The notes: generated by a model from the letters alone, not told the origin. A stretch of DNA of 58,392 nucleotides from Ruminococcaceae bacterium OttesenSCG-928-O06 (GCA_030265505.1 JAJDGD010000004.1:1-58392), one strand, 5' to 3'. Shown: positions 1 through 8,976, counted from the stretch's first letter. A program made the numbers and translations.

Positions 1-1
1 G

Positions 2-826
2 GGTGTAATAGGCGCGCTGGGCGGTGCCCCAGGCACGCAAAGCGCCCGCCAGGTGGCCGGCCGCCTTTTTCAGCAGCACGTCCAGCCGGGCGGCGTCGCA
101 GCCGGAAAACAGTTCCCATAAGGCGGTTTGCTCTTCGGGCAGGGGCAGGGTACAGCTGGGCGGCTTGCCCAGCAGCGCCTTGCCCAGCGCGCAGGCAAAC
201 ACCGGCTCAAACAAATTGAGGGGCAGCTGTGCCCAGGCGGGGTGGTGCCGGTGCAAAACGGCCTGCACCTGCGCAATGGGAAAGTGGGCGCACAGCGCAT
301 CCTCCCAAAGGCGGCGGTGCAGCCAGTGGCCGATATAGTCCGTCCCCTGGTACTCGTCCGGCACGGGAATGGCGAGGGGATAGTCCAGCATGCAGGGAAT
401 TTGATGGGCGAAAAAGCGGATGTCGTACCAGGTGAAAAAGGTGTGCAGTTCGGCCAGGGCCTCCTGGTACACAACATTCTCCAGCGGCAGGCACCGGGCC
501 TCGGCCATTTTTAACAGGCGGCGGTGGGCCGCCTGGCGCCGGTACAGCACCCGCTGGCCCGCCAGCAGGTGCTGGGCAAGGCCTTGCGGCGCAGGGTCTT
601 GGGCCTCTTGCGTGGCGGCCCGCACACAAAACAGCACCGATTCCATCAGTTCCGCCGCGGTCTCCACCGGCACAGAGGTGCTCTCCATACCGGTGTACAG
701 CGCCACTTGCCGCTGCATCACGCAGCGCACCTCCTCGGGCGAAAAGCGGGGCAGGGGCCCACCCGGCGGTGCGGGCGCCACGCCTTGCGTGCCCTGGGCC
801 GGCACCGGCAGCTCATGCCTCTCCAT
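2..826 (-). CDS. DUF6179-like protein, 3' end cut by window edge
   Basis: An open frame runs leftward from an ATG at 826 to the window edge (275 codons, no stop). It begins MERHELPVPAQGTQG and contains YQEALAELHTFFTWYDIRFF and DYPLAIPVPDEYQG. I match it from memory to DUF6179, a Clostridial family of unknown function usually next to DUF6323. The start is supported by a GAGGAGG ribosome site just upstream, inside the end of the DUF6323 gene. The two frames overlap by 14 bases (813-826), which implies translational coupling. No signal peptide or membrane segment is visible; the protein looks soluble. The C-terminus lies outside the window, so completeness cannot be judged. The family name is moderately sure; the reading frame itself is very sure. 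Confidence 0.72.
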   Translation of the reverse strand, partial: MERHELPVPAQGTQGVAPAPPGGPLPRFSPEEVRCVMQRQVALYTGMESTSVPVETAAELMESVLFCVRAATQEAQDPAPQGLAQHLLAGQRVLYRRQAAHRRLLKMAEARCLPLENVVYQEALAELHTFFTWYDIRFFAHQIPCMLDYPLAIPVPDEYQGTDYIGHWLHRRLWEDALCAHFPIAQVQAVLHRHHPAWAQLPLNLFEPVFACALGKALLGKPPSCTLPLPEEQTALWELFSGCDAARLDVLLKKAAGHLAGALRAWGTAQRAYYT

Positions 827-1307
827 CGGCATCCTCCTCGTCATCCTCATTGGGGATGTCTTCGGGCAAGGGGGCAAAGCCGGCAAAACGCACCGTTTCG
901 GCCAGCTGCTCCAGCAGGGTGTCCCGCAGATACTCCACCGAGCCATGGGCCGCGCCGTCGAACCCGCGCTTCATGTAGTCCAAAAGCGCGTCGTCGCCCA
1001 CGGCGTCGCCGGTCTCGTTCTTAAAGTGGTAGAAGCATTCCATCAGTTCCGCCAAAGTGGCGGCGTATTCCGCAGGCGGGATATAGGGAGAGTCACAAAA
1101 AGCGAAGGCCAGTTTGGGCAAGATGCCCTCGCCAAACTCCACGCGGCCGGTGTGCTGCAGCACCTGCACATGCCGGCGGGCCAGCATGTGCATCTCTTTG
1201 GGTGAAAGCACCAGGGCATGCCCCTGCACCCGCTGGTTTACCTCTTGCAGCGCGGCCTCGGTTTGGCGCGTTTGCAGCGCGCCCTGCCATAGGGACAAAT
1301 CTTGCAT
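813..1307 (-). CDS. DUF6323 family protein
   Basis: A 164-residue protein starting MQDLSLWQGALQTRQTEAAL. I chose the ATG at 1307 because a perfect AGGAGG sits 7 bases before it; the frame stays open upstream but has no ribosome site there. Recognisable segments are LSPKEMHMLARRHVQVLQHT and FCDSPYIPPAEYAATLAELM, which I associate with DUF6323. The tail is very acidic (PNEDDEEDADGEA). No catalytic motif is apparent. It is the first gene of a two-gene unit with the DUF6179 gene, whose start lies inside its 3' end. The conserved pairing suggests the two products act together; the role is unknown. Confidence 0.75.
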   Translation of the reverse strand: MQDLSLWQGALQTRQTEAALQEVNQRVQGHALVLSPKEMHMLARRHVQVLQHTGRVEFGEGILPKLAFAFCDSPYIPPAEYAATLAELMECFYHFKNETGDAVGDDALLDYMKRGFDGAAHGSVEYLRDTLLEQLAETVRFAGFAPLPEDIPNEDDEEDADGEA

Positions 1308-1326
1308 AGGGGGGCCTCCTCGCCAA

Positions 1327-1355
1327 AAGGGTTTGCCGTGTAAACCCTTATTATA
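1327..1355 (-). promoter_or_regulatory. Promoter -10 and inverted-repeat operator for the DUF6323/DUF6179 pair
   Basis: On the minus strand a TATAAT (-10) lies at 1350-1355. The -35 at 17-18 bases is poor, so an activator or extended -10 is possible. Directly downstream is a perfect inverted repeat, AAGGGTTT/AAACCCTT with a 7-base spacer (1327-1349), covering the expected transcription start. It could be a repressor operator or a 5' hairpin. Confidence 0.5.
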
Positions 1356-1380
1356 CGCCGTTTTTCGGGCATTACCAGCC

Positions 1381-1409
1381 TTGTTTTTTGCCAAGATTTG
1401 TGGTATGAT
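1381..1409 (+). promoter_or_regulatory. Promoter for the P-loop kinase gene
   Basis: TTGTTT (1381-1386), a 17-base spacer and TATGAT (1404-1409) form a plausible sigma-A promoter. It leaves a leader of about 145 bases before the ATG at 1561. Confidence 0.5.
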
Positions 1410-1484
1410 ACAAACAGAAAATGAACGGCGCATGTGCAAAACCAGCTCTGCAAATTTTGGGGGCAAAACGCATAAAAAAGCCGG

Positions 1485-1513
1485 GGCAGGGCAGCCGTGG
1501 GGGCTGCCCTGCC
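1485..1513. terminator. 12-bp GC-rich hairpin in kinase leader (attenuator or terminator)
   Basis: GGCAGGGCAGCC (1485-1496) pairs perfectly with GGCTGCCCTGCC (1502-1513) across a 5-base loop. It is followed by GTTTTGC on the plus strand and by a run of Ts on the minus strand (from AAAAAA at about 1474-1479). It stands between the putative promoter and the kinase gene, so it could attenuate that transcript, or stop antisense transcription. Its role is not decided by the sequence. Confidence 0.5.
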
Positions 1514-1560
1514 GTTTTGCATACCCTGCCACAGACAGGGCGGAAAGGCTTGGCGGGTGG

Positions 1561-2082
1561 ATGGTTATTTTGATTGCAGGCGCAACGCATACCGGCAAGA
1601 CCCTGCTGGCACAGCGGTTGCTGGAAAAGCAGGGGACCCCCTATTTGTCCATCGACCATTTGAAAATGGGGATGATCCGCAGTGGGTACACGCACCTGAC
1701 CCCTTACAGCCCGGACGAGGAGCTGACGGCGTATCTTTGGCCCATAGTGCGGGAGATTGTAAAAACGGCAATCGAAAATCATCAAAACCTGGTGCTTGAG
1801 GGCTGCTATATCCCCTATGACTATAAAAAGGATTTTGACGAAACATATCTGCCCCATATAAAGGCCCTTTGGCTTATTTTCAGTGAACGCTATGTGCAGG
1901 AGCATTTTGAGGACATTTTGCGCCACGAAGCGGCCATAGAGCGCCGCAAAGAAATCTCCGCATTGCAAAAAGAGGAATTGTTACAGGCCGCCCGGCAGGA
2001 TTTGGACGCCTGCATACAACACGGCCTGCCTTATGTGCTGATTGACGAGTGCTACGAGATAGACCTGGATTTGCTGGCATAA
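1561..2082 (+). CDS. P-loop small-molecule kinase (AAA/zeta-toxin-like nucleotide kinase)
   Basis: A 173-residue protein with a Walker A loop right after the first strand (MVILIAGATHTGKTLLAQRL, residues 1-20). A later acidic strand reads LVLEGCYIPYDY. The overall pattern resembles 2-phosphoglycerate-kinase-like or zeta-toxin-like P-loop kinases that phosphorylate small molecules. The ATG at 1561 was chosen because the kinase fold begins exactly there; the ribosome site is weak (GGCGGGTGG). No antitoxin gene is adjacent, so I do not call it a toxin. The substrate is unknown. It is divergent from the DUF6323/DUF6179 pair and alone in its transcript. Confidence 0.65.
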   Translation: MVILIAGATHTGKTLLAQRLLEKQGTPYLSIDHLKMGMIRSGYTHLTPYSPDEELTAYLWPIVREIVKTAIENHQNLVLEGCYIPYDYKKDFDETYLPHIKALWLIFSERYVQEHFEDILRHEAAIERRKEISALQKEELLQAARQDLDACIQHGLPYVLIDECYEIDLDLLA

Positions 2083-2176
2083 GCAGGCGCTTGGCGGCAA
2101 AGCAAAGGGGCGGGCAACCGCGGCCTGCCGCCGTTTGCCAGCTGGGGCCGCGTGGGCAAAAACCGGTGCTTTCCCC

Positions 2177-2205
2177 TTGACAAATGGGCCCCTGGGCCTT
2201 ATAGT
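2177..2205 (+). promoter_or_regulatory. Promoter of the potABCD operon
   Basis: A consensus TTGACA (2177-2182), a 17-base spacer and TATAGT (2200-2205). The first gene starts about 310 bases downstream. Confidence 0.8.
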
Positions 2206-2516
2206 ATCAATTGCGTGTCAGCATCTAAGATACCGCTTTCCCGCAGGGCGTAAAGGGGCCCAAAACCCCGCCGCCCCCGGCCGGGAAACCCGGTAGGAAC
2301 AGGGAACTTCCGCATGGGCTGCGGGGTTCCCTGCTCGGCACTCTGTGGGGTTTTTGCGCCCTGGCGCAGCCCCTGCCCGCGCTGTAATTGCCGCTGTAGC
2401 TTTGCCTTTTTGGCGAAGTGTAACAAACCTTTTGCGGGGTGGCAACCTTGGCACGGGCCCACGGCGAATGGTGGATGCAAAGCCGCCGTGGAGAAACCGC
2501 AAAGGGGGATGCAGGA
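2206..2516 (+). promoter_or_regulatory. Long structured 5' leader of potABCD
   Basis: About 300 bases without a convincing gene lie between the promoter and potA. The clearest fold is CAGGGAAC (2300-2307) with GTTCCCTG (2326-2333), enclosing CCGCA (2310-2314) with TGCGG (2320-2324). A GTGGGGTTTTT run follows at about 2345-2355 and could act as a terminator tail. The layout suggests a cis-regulatory RNA, but I do not recognise a known riboswitch class in it. Confidence 0.4.
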
Positions 2517-3611
2517 TTGGACCAGAATATTATTGTACGGCTGCAGGACATTGTTGTTGACTTTGACGAAGAAGCGGTGCTGGACGGCTTGTCGCTGGAG
2601 ATTCACGACGAGGAGTTCGTAACACTGCTGGGGCCCTCGGGGTGTGGCAAAACCACCACACTGCGGGTAATTGGGGGCTTTCTTCTGCCAAAGCAGGGCA
2701 ATGTTTTTTTTGATGGGGTGGACATCACCCGCCTGCCGCCCTACAAACGCAAGGTGAACACGGTGTTCCAGAAGTATGCCCTGTTCCCGCACCTGAACGT
2801 GTTTGAAAATGTGGCCTTTGGCCTGCGCCTGAAAAAGCTGGGCGAGCGGGAGGTTACCGAGCGGGTGGAGGAGATGCTGGCCCTGGTGGGCCTGCGTGGC
2901 TTTGGCCTGCGCGACACCGCCACCCTAAGCGGCGGGCAGCAGCAGCGGGTGGCCATTGCCCGGGCGCTGGTGAACCGCCCCAAGGTGCTTTTGCTGGACG
3001 AGCCGCTGGGCGCGCTGGACTTGAAATTGCGCAAGGAGATGCAGATTGAACTGAAACGCATCCAGCAAAGCCTGGAGATCACCTTTATTTATGTGACGCA
3101 CGACCAGGAAGAAGCGCTGACCATGAGCGACACCGTGGTGGTGATGAACCACGGGCGCATCCAGCAGATAGGCAGCCCGCAGGACATTTACAACGAGCCA
3201 AACAACGCCTTTGTGGCAGACTTTATTGGCGAGAGCAATATTTTGGACGGCATGATGCCCAAAGATTTTGTGGTGGAGTTTGCCGGCCACGCCTTTGCCT
3301 GTGTGGACGGCGGCTTTGCCCAAAACGAGCTGGTGCAGGTGGTGGTACGCCCCGAGGACATACAGGTGGTGCCGGCGGCAGCGGGGCAAATTACCGGCGT
3401 TGTGCGCACCACGGTGTTCAAGGGCGTGCACTACGAGATGCTGGTGGAGCAGGCCGGCAACGAATGGATTATTCAAAGCACGGTGGCCAGCGCCCCGGGC
3501 GAGTTGATTGGCATGCGCATGGAACCGGATATGATCCACATCATGCACCGCAGCGAGGAAGCCCTTGCCTATATGGAAGAGGAGGAGGGCGCGGATGCGG
3601 ACGAGGCGTAA
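2517..3611 (+). CDS. potA: Spermidine/putrescine ABC transporter ATP-binding protein
   Basis: Cytoplasmic ATPase of a polyamine importer, 364 residues. Visible motifs are Walker [10 protein letters not shown] (residues 39-47), the Q-loop (Q85), signature [10 protein letters not shown] (137-146), Walker B VLLLDEP (157-163) and a C-terminal TOBE-like region (about 260-345). I prefer the TTG start at 2517: AAAGGGGG lies 8 bases upstream and the protein then opens at the expected point ([15 protein letters not shown]). An upstream ATG at 2439 has no ribosome site. The 3' end overlaps potB by 17 bases, so the two are coupled. The order potA-B-C-D is the classical one. Confidence 0.93.
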   Translation: MDQNIIVRLQDIVVDFDEEAVLDGLSLEIHDEEFVTLLGPSGCGKTTTLRVIGGFLLPKQGNVFFDGVDITRLPPYKRKVNTVFQKYALFPHLNVFENVAFGLRLKKLGEREVTERVEEMLALVGLRGFGLRDTATLSGGQQQRVAIARALVNRPKVLLLDEPLGALDLKLRKEMQIELKRIQQSLEITFIYVTHDQEEALTMSDTVVVMNHGRIQQIGSPQDIYNEPNNAFVADFIGESNILDGMMPKDFVVEFAGHAFACVDGGFAQNELVQVVVRPEDIQVVPAAAGQITGVVRTTVFKGVHYEMLVEQAGNEWIIQSTVASAPGELIGMRMEPDMIHIMHRSEEALAYMEEEEGADADEA

Positions 3612-4410
3612 GGGCATTGCGGCGCCCTACCTTATTTGGATGGTGGTGTTCACCGTGCTGCCGCTGCTGCTTGTCATTTACTTTGCCTTTACCGACAAGC
3701 AGGGCCACCCCACCATGGCAAACCTGTACAGCCTGGGCAGCTATACCAACGTGTTTGTGCTAAGCCTGGTGCTGGCGGTGGTGGCAACGGTGTTGTGCCT
3801 TGTCATCGCCTACCCCATCAGCTTTATGCTTAGCCGCCTGCGCGCCGGGCGCCAGGGCATTGCCCTGATGCTGGTGATGCTGCCCATGTGGATGAACTTT
3901 TTGCTGCGCACCTATGCCTGGATGAGCCTTTTGGAACGCAACGGCCTCATCAACCGGTTTTTGGGGCTGTTCGGCATTGGGCCGTTTGAAATGATAAACA
4001 CCGCGGGGGCGGTGGTGCTGGGTATGGTGTACAACTACCTGCCCTACATGATATTGCCGCTGTACACCGCCATGCTGAAAATCGATTCCTCCATTATAGA
4101 AGCGGCGGAGGATTTGGGCGCCGGCACCTGGCACAAGCTGTGGAAGATTCTTCTGCCCCTTTCCAAGCCCGGCATCCAAACGGGCATTACCATGGTGTTT
4201 GTGCCGGCGGTGTCCACTTTCATCATCTCCAAAATGCTGGGCGGGGGCAACTTCTGGCTGTTGGGAGACTTGATAGAAAGCCAGTTTTTGGGCAATGCCT
4301 ACAACTACAACCTCGGCAGCGCCATCAGCCTGGTGCTAATGGTGGTGGTGCTGCTCATCATGGGCTTTACCGGTGGCTTTGGCCAGGAAGACATCGAGGG
4401 GGTGATCTAG
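3595..4410 (+). CDS. potB: Spermidine/putrescine ABC transporter permease PotB
   Basis: A 271-residue membrane permease with about six transmembrane segments, starting [15 protein letters not shown]. The ATG at 3595 follows GGAGGAGGGC and overlaps the end of potA. The inner-membrane coupling loop is visible as [21 protein letters not shown] (about 180-200), the EAA motif that contacts the ATPase. It stops one base before the potC start codon. With PotC it should form the heterodimeric channel. Confidence 0.92.
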   Translation: MRTRRKGIAAPYLIWMVVFTVLPLLLVIYFAFTDKQGHPTMANLYSLGSYTNVFVLSLVLAVVATVLCLVIAYPISFMLSRLRAGRQGIALMLVMLPMWMNFLLRTYAWMSLLERNGLINRFLGLFGIGPFEMINTAGAVVLGMVYNYLPYMILPLYTAMLKIDSSIIEAAEDLGAGTWHKLWKILLPLSKPGIQTGITMVFVPAVSTFIISKMLGGGNFWLLGDLIESQFLGNAYNYNLGSAISLVLMVVVLLIMGFTGGFGQEDIEGVI

Positions 4411-4411
4411 C

Positions 4412-5242
4412 TTGGCAAAGGCATTGAAGCGTGTGTATGTGGTGCTGTTGTTCTCGTTTTTGTATGTGCCCATCGCGGTGATGATCGCCTTCTCTTTCAA
4501 CCAAAGCAAAAGCCGCACCGTGTGGGCGGGCTTTACACTGGACTGGTACAAGCAGCTATTCCGCAACAGCGCGGTGCTACAGGCACTGGCGCTAAGCGTG
4601 GTGCTGGCGCTGGTAAGCGCGCTGATTGCCACGGTGCTGGGCACCATGGCGGCCGTGGGCATCAACCGTATGCGCCGGCGTGCCCGCAGCGTGGTGATGA
4701 ACATCAGCTACATTCCCATTGTGAACCCGGAGATCATCACCGGTGTGTCGCTGATGCTGCTGTTCGTGGTGGCAAAAACCGCCTTGTCCTCCATAGGGGG
4801 CGGGTGGTTGGCGGCGGGCCTGTTGGGCATTCCTAGCCTGCTGGTGGCCCACATCACGTTCAACTTGCCCTATGTATTGTTCAACGTGGGGCCAAAGCTG
4901 CGGCAGATGGACACCAACTTGTACGACGCCGCGCTGGACCTTGGCTGCAACCAGCGGCAGGCGTTTTTCAAGGTGGTGCTGCCAGAGATTATGCCGGCGG
5001 TGTTTTCGTCCTTCCTCATCTGCCTCACCTATTCCATAGACGATTTCACCATCAGCTACTTTACCGCGGGCAACCAGCAAACGCTGCCCATTGCCATTTT
5101 TGCCATGACACGCCGCCGTGTAAGCCCGGAGATCAACGCCCTCAGTGCCATCATCTTCATGGTTATTTTGTGCATCATACTGGTGGCGAACTACCGCGAG
5201 GACGCTGGCGAGCGCAAACGCAGGCGGAACAAACGCAGGTAA
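4412..5242 (+). CDS. potC: Spermidine/putrescine ABC transporter permease PotC
   Basis: A 276-residue permease, six predicted membrane segments, initiated at a TTG (4412) preceded by GAGGGGG. The EAA-type coupling motif reads LYDAALDLGCNQRQAFFKVV. The C-terminus is strongly basic (ERKRRRNKRR), consistent with a cytoplasmic tail. It directly abuts potB (a single base between stop and start), so translation is probably coupled. Confidence 0.92.
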   Translation: MAKALKRVYVVLLFSFLYVPIAVMIAFSFNQSKSRTVWAGFTLDWYKQLFRNSAVLQALALSVVLALVSALIATVLGTMAAVGINRMRRRARSVVMNISYIPIVNPEIITGVSLMLLFVVAKTALSSIGGGWLAAGLLGIPSLLVAHITFNLPYVLFNVGPKLRQMDTNLYDAALDLGCNQRQAFFKVVLPEIMPAVFSSFLICLTYSIDDFTISYFTAGNQQTLPIAIFAMTRRRVSPEINALSAIIFMVILCIILVANYREDAGERKRRRNKRR

Positions 5243-5307
5243 GCCTTTGCCGCTGGGCGGGGTTTTTACCATACACCGAATATATACCACAAGGAGAGGG
5301 AGACGAT

Positions 5308-6435
5308 ATGAAAGTAAGAAAACTGGCCGCGGCGCTTTTGGCGCTGGCGATATGTGCACTGCCCCTGGCGGGCTGCGGCGGCACCGGTGCCCAGGGCGTA
5401 GAGGTGGAGCCCGGCTATGACTACGAGCGCTTTGCCGACGCAGGGATTACCCTGAACGTGTACAACTGGGGCGAGTATATCAGCGACGGCACCGACGGCG
5501 AAAGCATGGATGTGAACGCCGAGTTCGAGGCGCTGACGGGCATCAAGGTGAACTACACCACCTTCGACACCAACGAGGCCATGTACGCCAAGCTGAAAAG
5601 TGGCGGCGCTTCGTACGACGTTATCATCCCCAGCGACTATATGATTGGCAAAATGGCCAGCGAGGACATGCTGGCCCCGCTGGACTTTGCCAACATTCCC
5701 AACTTTGAGTTGATAGGCGAGGAGTACAAAAACCAGGCGTACGACCCAGACAACCTGTACAGCGTGCCCTACACCTGGGGCTATGTGGGCATCATATATA
5801 ACACCACCATGGTGGACGACGTGGTGGACAGCTGGGACATTTTGTGGGACGAAAAGTACGCCGGCGATGTTTTGATGTTTGACAACAGCCGCGACGCCTT
5901 TGCCATCGCCTTAAAGCGCATGGGCGAGAGCATGAACCCCACCACCACCAGCCAGATAGACCACGCGGCGGTGGAGCTGAGCGCCCAGCGCCGGGTAGTG
6001 CAGGCCTATGTAATGGACCAGATTTTTGACAAGATGGAAGGGGGCGAGGCCGCCCTTGCGCCCTATTATGCGGGCGACGCCATTACCATGATAGAGGAAA
6101 ACCCGGACCTTGCCTTTGCCGTGCCCAAGGAGGGGACCAACTATTTTGTAGACGCCATGTGTGTGCCGGCAGGCAGCGCCAACAAAGAGGCGGCGGAGAT
6201 GTACATCAACTTTATGTGCGAGACCGCTGTGGCGGTGGAGAATTGCCTGGCCATCGGGTACTCTACCCCGCAGGTGCGCGCCGAGGTCGCCTTGCCGGAC
6301 GACGTGAAGAACAACCCCATTGCCTATCCCCCCGTGGAAGTGTTGGACAACACCGAGACCTTCACCGTGCTGAGCGACGAGCTGAACGCCTATATGGACA
6401 AAGCCTGGAGTGACATGCGCGCCGCACCACAATAA
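5308..6435 (+). CDS. potD: Polyamine-binding lipoprotein PotD
   Basis: A 375-residue extracellular solute-binding protein anchored as a lipoprotein. The signal peptide ends in the lipobox LAGC (about residues 19-22), followed by GGTGAQG. Typical PotD/PotF features are the opening strand LNVYNWGEYIS and the PSDYMIGKM segment. It starts at an ATG behind GGAGAGGGAG. It closes the pot operon and is followed by a strong terminator at 6483. The exact polyamine cannot be told from sequence alone. Confidence 0.93.
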   Translation: MKVRKLAAALLALAICALPLAGCGGTGAQGVEVEPGYDYERFADAGITLNVYNWGEYISDGTDGESMDVNAEFEALTGIKVNYTTFDTNEAMYAKLKSGGASYDVIIPSDYMIGKMASEDMLAPLDFANIPNFELIGEEYKNQAYDPDNLYSVPYTWGYVGIIYNTTMVDDVVDSWDILWDEKYAGDVLMFDNSRDAFAIALKRMGESMNPTTTSQIDHAAVELSAQRRVVQAYVMDQIFDKMEGGEAALAPYYAGDAITMIEENPDLAFAVPKEGTNYFVDAMCVPAGSANKEAAEMYINFMCETAVAVENCLAIGYSTPQVRAEVALPDDVKNNPIAYPPVEVLDNTETFTVLSDELNAYMDKAWSDMRAAPQ

Positions 6436-6482
6436 GGGCGCTGTGCGCTGCTCTTCCCGGCATTTCAGCATACAACGAACCC

Positions 6483-6504
6483 GCCCCCGCAAGGGGGCAT
6501 TTTT
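6483..6504 (+). terminator. Terminator of potABCD
   Basis: GCCCCC (6483-6488), loop GCAA, GGGGGC (6493-6498), then ATTTTT. A textbook intrinsic terminator 47 bases after potD. Confidence 0.85.
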
Positions 6505-6565
6505 GCGCCCGGCGCCCCACACATTGCACAAAAAGGCGCTGTGCGTGAAAAATATACTATTTATA

Positions 6566-6594
6566 TTGCAAGAAAATGGCGGGCATGCTACAAT
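6566..6594 (+). promoter_or_regulatory. Promoter of the first reductase-array gene
   Basis: TTGCAA (6566-6571), a 17-base spacer and TACAAT (6589-6594), 55 bases before the ATG at 6650. Confidence 0.7.
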
Positions 6595-6649
6595 GAAAAT
6601 GCCGCCGCCAACCGGTGCGCGGAACAAACTTGAAGAAAAGGGTGAGGAC

Positions 6650-7702
6650 ATGAGAATTGCAATTGTGGGTGCGGGTTCCATGGGAACCATTATTGGTGCG
6701 TATATGACGAAGGGCGGCCTGGACGTTGAGATGATAGACGCCAACCGCGAGCACGTTGAAGTGATGAGCACCAAGGGTGCCACCGTACAGCACTTGGAGG
6801 AAGACCGCACGTTCACCATCCCGGTGAAAGCCTATACGCCCGACAAAATGAATGGCATTTATGATTTGGTGTTCCTGATTACCAAACAAACAGCCAACCC
6901 CGTGGTGCTGCCCAACCTGCTGAAGTACCTGAACGACGACAGCATTGTGTGCACCCTGCAGAACGGCATTCCCGAGCCCAACGTGGCCGAAGTGATTGGC
7001 GAAGCGCGCACCATTGGCGGCGCCATGCTGTTCCCCGCCACCTGGATTGCCCCGGGCATCTCTGCCGAGAACGCCCCGTACGACCGCTTCAAAACCGTGG
7101 CGGGCTTCGACATTGGCGAAGTGGGCCGCCCGGCCACCCCGCGCCTGGAAAAGGTGAAAGAGATTTTGGACGTTGTTGCCCACACCACCATGATGGACAA
7201 CCTGATGGACGTGAAGTGGACCAAACTGTGCGTGAACTGCTGCTGCAGCGGCCTTTCTGCCGCGCTTAGCTGCACGTTTGGCGAGGCTGTGGAGAACAAG
7301 AAGTCCCGCGCCATCGAGGCGTTTGTGGCCAAAGAGTGCCTGGACGTGTGCCACGCCGAGGGCTACACCATGATCACCACCCTGAACCAGAACTTCGAAG
7401 ACCTGTACTGGACCGACAAAGCCGGCATGATGCGCACCATGGACGCCTTGTACAATGTGTTCAAAGGCAGCATGGGCATTGCCAGCATGCTGCAGGACAT
7501 GCAGAAAAAGCAGCCCAGCGAAGTGGACTACATTCCCGGGCACACCGAGAAGTACGGCAAAAAGCACGGCATTGCCACCCCGTTCAACTCCCGCGTGGCA
7601 GAGCTGATTCGCGAAGCGGAAGCGCGCGGTGGCGTGAACGACATGAGCTACCTGTCCCGCTTCGACGATTTGCTGGTGGGCTGGGAAGACACCTACAGCT
7701 AA
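6650..7702 (+). CDS. Ketopantoate reductase family protein, array copy 1
   Basis: A 350-residue member of the ApbA/PanE (2-dehydropantoate 2-reductase) superfamily. The N-terminal Rossmann loop is GAGSMG (residues 7-12). All four catalytic positions known from E. coli PanE are matched: Asn105 in LQNGI, Lys192 and Asn196 in WTKLCVN, Ser279 in SMLQD and Glu291 in SEVDY. Asp30 ends the second strand (EMIDAN), which favours NAD(H) over the NADP(H) used by PanE. It is longer than typical PanE (about 300 residues). No other pantothenate gene is nearby, so the substrate is open. The start follows AAGGGTGAGG. It is the most divergent of the four copies and has its own promoter. Confidence 0.88.
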   Translation: MRIAIVGAGSMGTIIGAYMTKGGLDVEMIDANREHVEVMSTKGATVQHLEEDRTFTIPVKAYTPDKMNGIYDLVFLITKQTANPVVLPNLLKYLNDDSIVCTLQNGIPEPNVAEVIGEARTIGGAMLFPATWIAPGISAENAPYDRFKTVAGFDIGEVGRPATPRLEKVKEILDVVAHTTMMDNLMDVKWTKLCVNCCCSGLSAALSCTFGEAVENKKSRAIEAFVAKECLDVCHAEGYTMITTLNQNFEDLYWTDKAGMMRTMDALYNVFKGSMGIASMLQDMQKKQPSEVDYIPGHTEKYGKKHGIATPFNSRVAELIREAEARGGVNDMSYLSRFDDLLVGWEDTYS

Positions 7703-7734
7703 CCAAAACGGCTATTTTCACAACCCAGCGTGAA

Positions 7735-7760
7735 GGCCGCGCCATTGCGGCGCGGCCTTT
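7735..7760 (+). terminator. Weak terminator between array copies 1 and 2
   Basis: GGCCGCGCC (7735-7743), loop ATTGC, GGCGCGGCC (7749-7757), then only TTT. The short T-tract and the lack of room for a promoter before copy 2 suggest read-through rather than a full stop. Confidence 0.6.
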
Positions 7761-7787
7761 GTGCGCGTTAAAAAGGAGGCAGAGAGT

Positions 7788-8840
7788 ATGAGAATCGCAT
7801 TGGTGGGCGCGGGGTCTATGGGCATCATCATTGGCGCATACCTTACCCGCGACGGACACGACGTGGAACTGTTTGACAGCTACAAAGCCAACGTGCAGGC
7901 CCTGCAAAAAAACGGCGCCAAGGTGGTGCACCTGGAAGAGGAAAACACCTTCACCATTCCGGTGAAGGCCTACACCACAGACAAGATGAGCGGCATTTAT
8001 GATTTGGTGCTGCTTACCACCAAGCAAACAGCCAACCCCGTGGTGCTGCCGGCTTTGCTGCCCCACCTGAGCGAGGACAGCATGGTGTGCGCTTTGCAAA
8101 ACGGCATTCCCGAGCCTGCCGTGGCCGAGGTGATAGGCGACGCGCGCACCATAGGCGGGGCCATGATGTTTGGCGGCACATGGCTGGAGCCTGGCGTCTC
8201 TGCCGAGACAAGCAACTTCGAGTCGTTCAAGCGTTCGGCCTTTGAGCTGGGCGAGGTGGGCCGGCCGGCCACCCCCCGTCTGCAGGAGGTAGCCAAGATA
8301 CTGCAGAGCGTGGGCGGCACCGTGATGATGGACAACCTGATGGAAGTGAAGTGGACCAAGCTGTGCGTGAACAGCTGCGGCAGCGGCATGAGCGCCGCGT
8401 TGGGCTGCACCTTTGGCGAAGCGGTGGAGAACAAAAAGTCTTTGGTGTGCCAGGCCTTTATTGTGAAAGAGTGCCTGGAGGTGTGCCACGCCGAGGGCTA
8501 CAAGATGGTGGACACCGGCGCTGCCGACTTTGAGACCTTCTACTGGACGAACCGCGAAGAGATGCGCTATGTGATGGATACCCTGCGCGCCATGTGGAAC
8601 AACCTGCCCACCGGCAAGGCCAGCATGCTGCAGGACCTGGAGAAAAAGCAGAAGAGCGAGATCGACTACATCGACGGCCATGTGGCCACCTATGGCAGAA
8701 AGCACGGCATTGCCACGCCCTTCTGCGACAAAGTGGTGGAGCTGGTGAAAGAGGCCGAGGCGCGCGGCGGTGTGAACGACATCAGCTATATCAGCCGGTT
8801 TGATGAGCTGCTGGTGGGCTACGAGGATATGTACAGCTAA
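7788..8840 (+). CDS. Ketopantoate reductase family protein, array copy 2
   Basis: A 350-residue paralogue of its neighbours, opening MRIALVGAGSMGIIIGAYLT. The nucleotide loop GAGSMG, the Asp at the end of strand 2 (ELFDSYK), LQNGIPEP, WTKLCVN, SMLQD and SEIDYIDGH are all kept, so it should be catalytically competent. The start is the ATG at 7788 behind AAAGGAGG. Only 85 bases separate it from copy 1 and these hold a weak terminator, so it is probably partly co-transcribed with copy 1. The C-terminal tail RFDELLVGYEDMYS is shared with copy 3 almost exactly. Confidence 0.88.
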   Translation: MRIALVGAGSMGIIIGAYLTRDGHDVELFDSYKANVQALQKNGAKVVHLEEENTFTIPVKAYTTDKMSGIYDLVLLTTKQTANPVVLPALLPHLSEDSMVCALQNGIPEPAVAEVIGDARTIGGAMMFGGTWLEPGVSAETSNFESFKRSAFELGEVGRPATPRLQEVAKILQSVGGTVMMDNLMEVKWTKLCVNSCGSGMSAALGCTFGEAVENKKSLVCQAFIVKECLEVCHAEGYKMVDTGAADFETFYWTNREEMRYVMDTLRAMWNNLPTGKASMLQDLEKKQKSEIDYIDGHVATYGRKHGIATPFCDKVVELVKEAEARGGVNDISYISRFDELLVGYEDMYS

Positions 8841-8864
8841 AGGCATGCGAAAGGGGAACCACGG

Positions 8865-8893
8865 GCCCGGCGGGGCGAAGCTGCCCGCTGGGC
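8865..8893 (+). terminator. Hairpin after array copy 2
   Basis: GCCCGGCGGG (8865-8874) pairs with CCCGCTGGGC (8884-8893) with one G-U wobble. There is no clear T-run after it, so termination is uncertain. Confidence 0.4.
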
Positions 8894-8947
8894 TCTGTGT
8901 GGAACCTGCACAAAAATGGAAACAAAAAAGGCATAAAACTATTTGTA

Positions 8948-8976
8948 TTGCTTTGCAAAAAGCACTGTGGTAGAAT
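8948..8976 (+). promoter_or_regulatory. Promoter of array copy 3
   Basis: TTGCTT (8948-8953), a 17-base spacer and TAGAAT (8971-8976) with an extended TGG just before the -10. Confidence 0.65.

Noticed and set aside
1561-2082. A zeta-toxin/antitoxin module
   Set aside because: The kinase has a P-loop but there is no small antitoxin gene next to it; a metabolic kinase is more likely.
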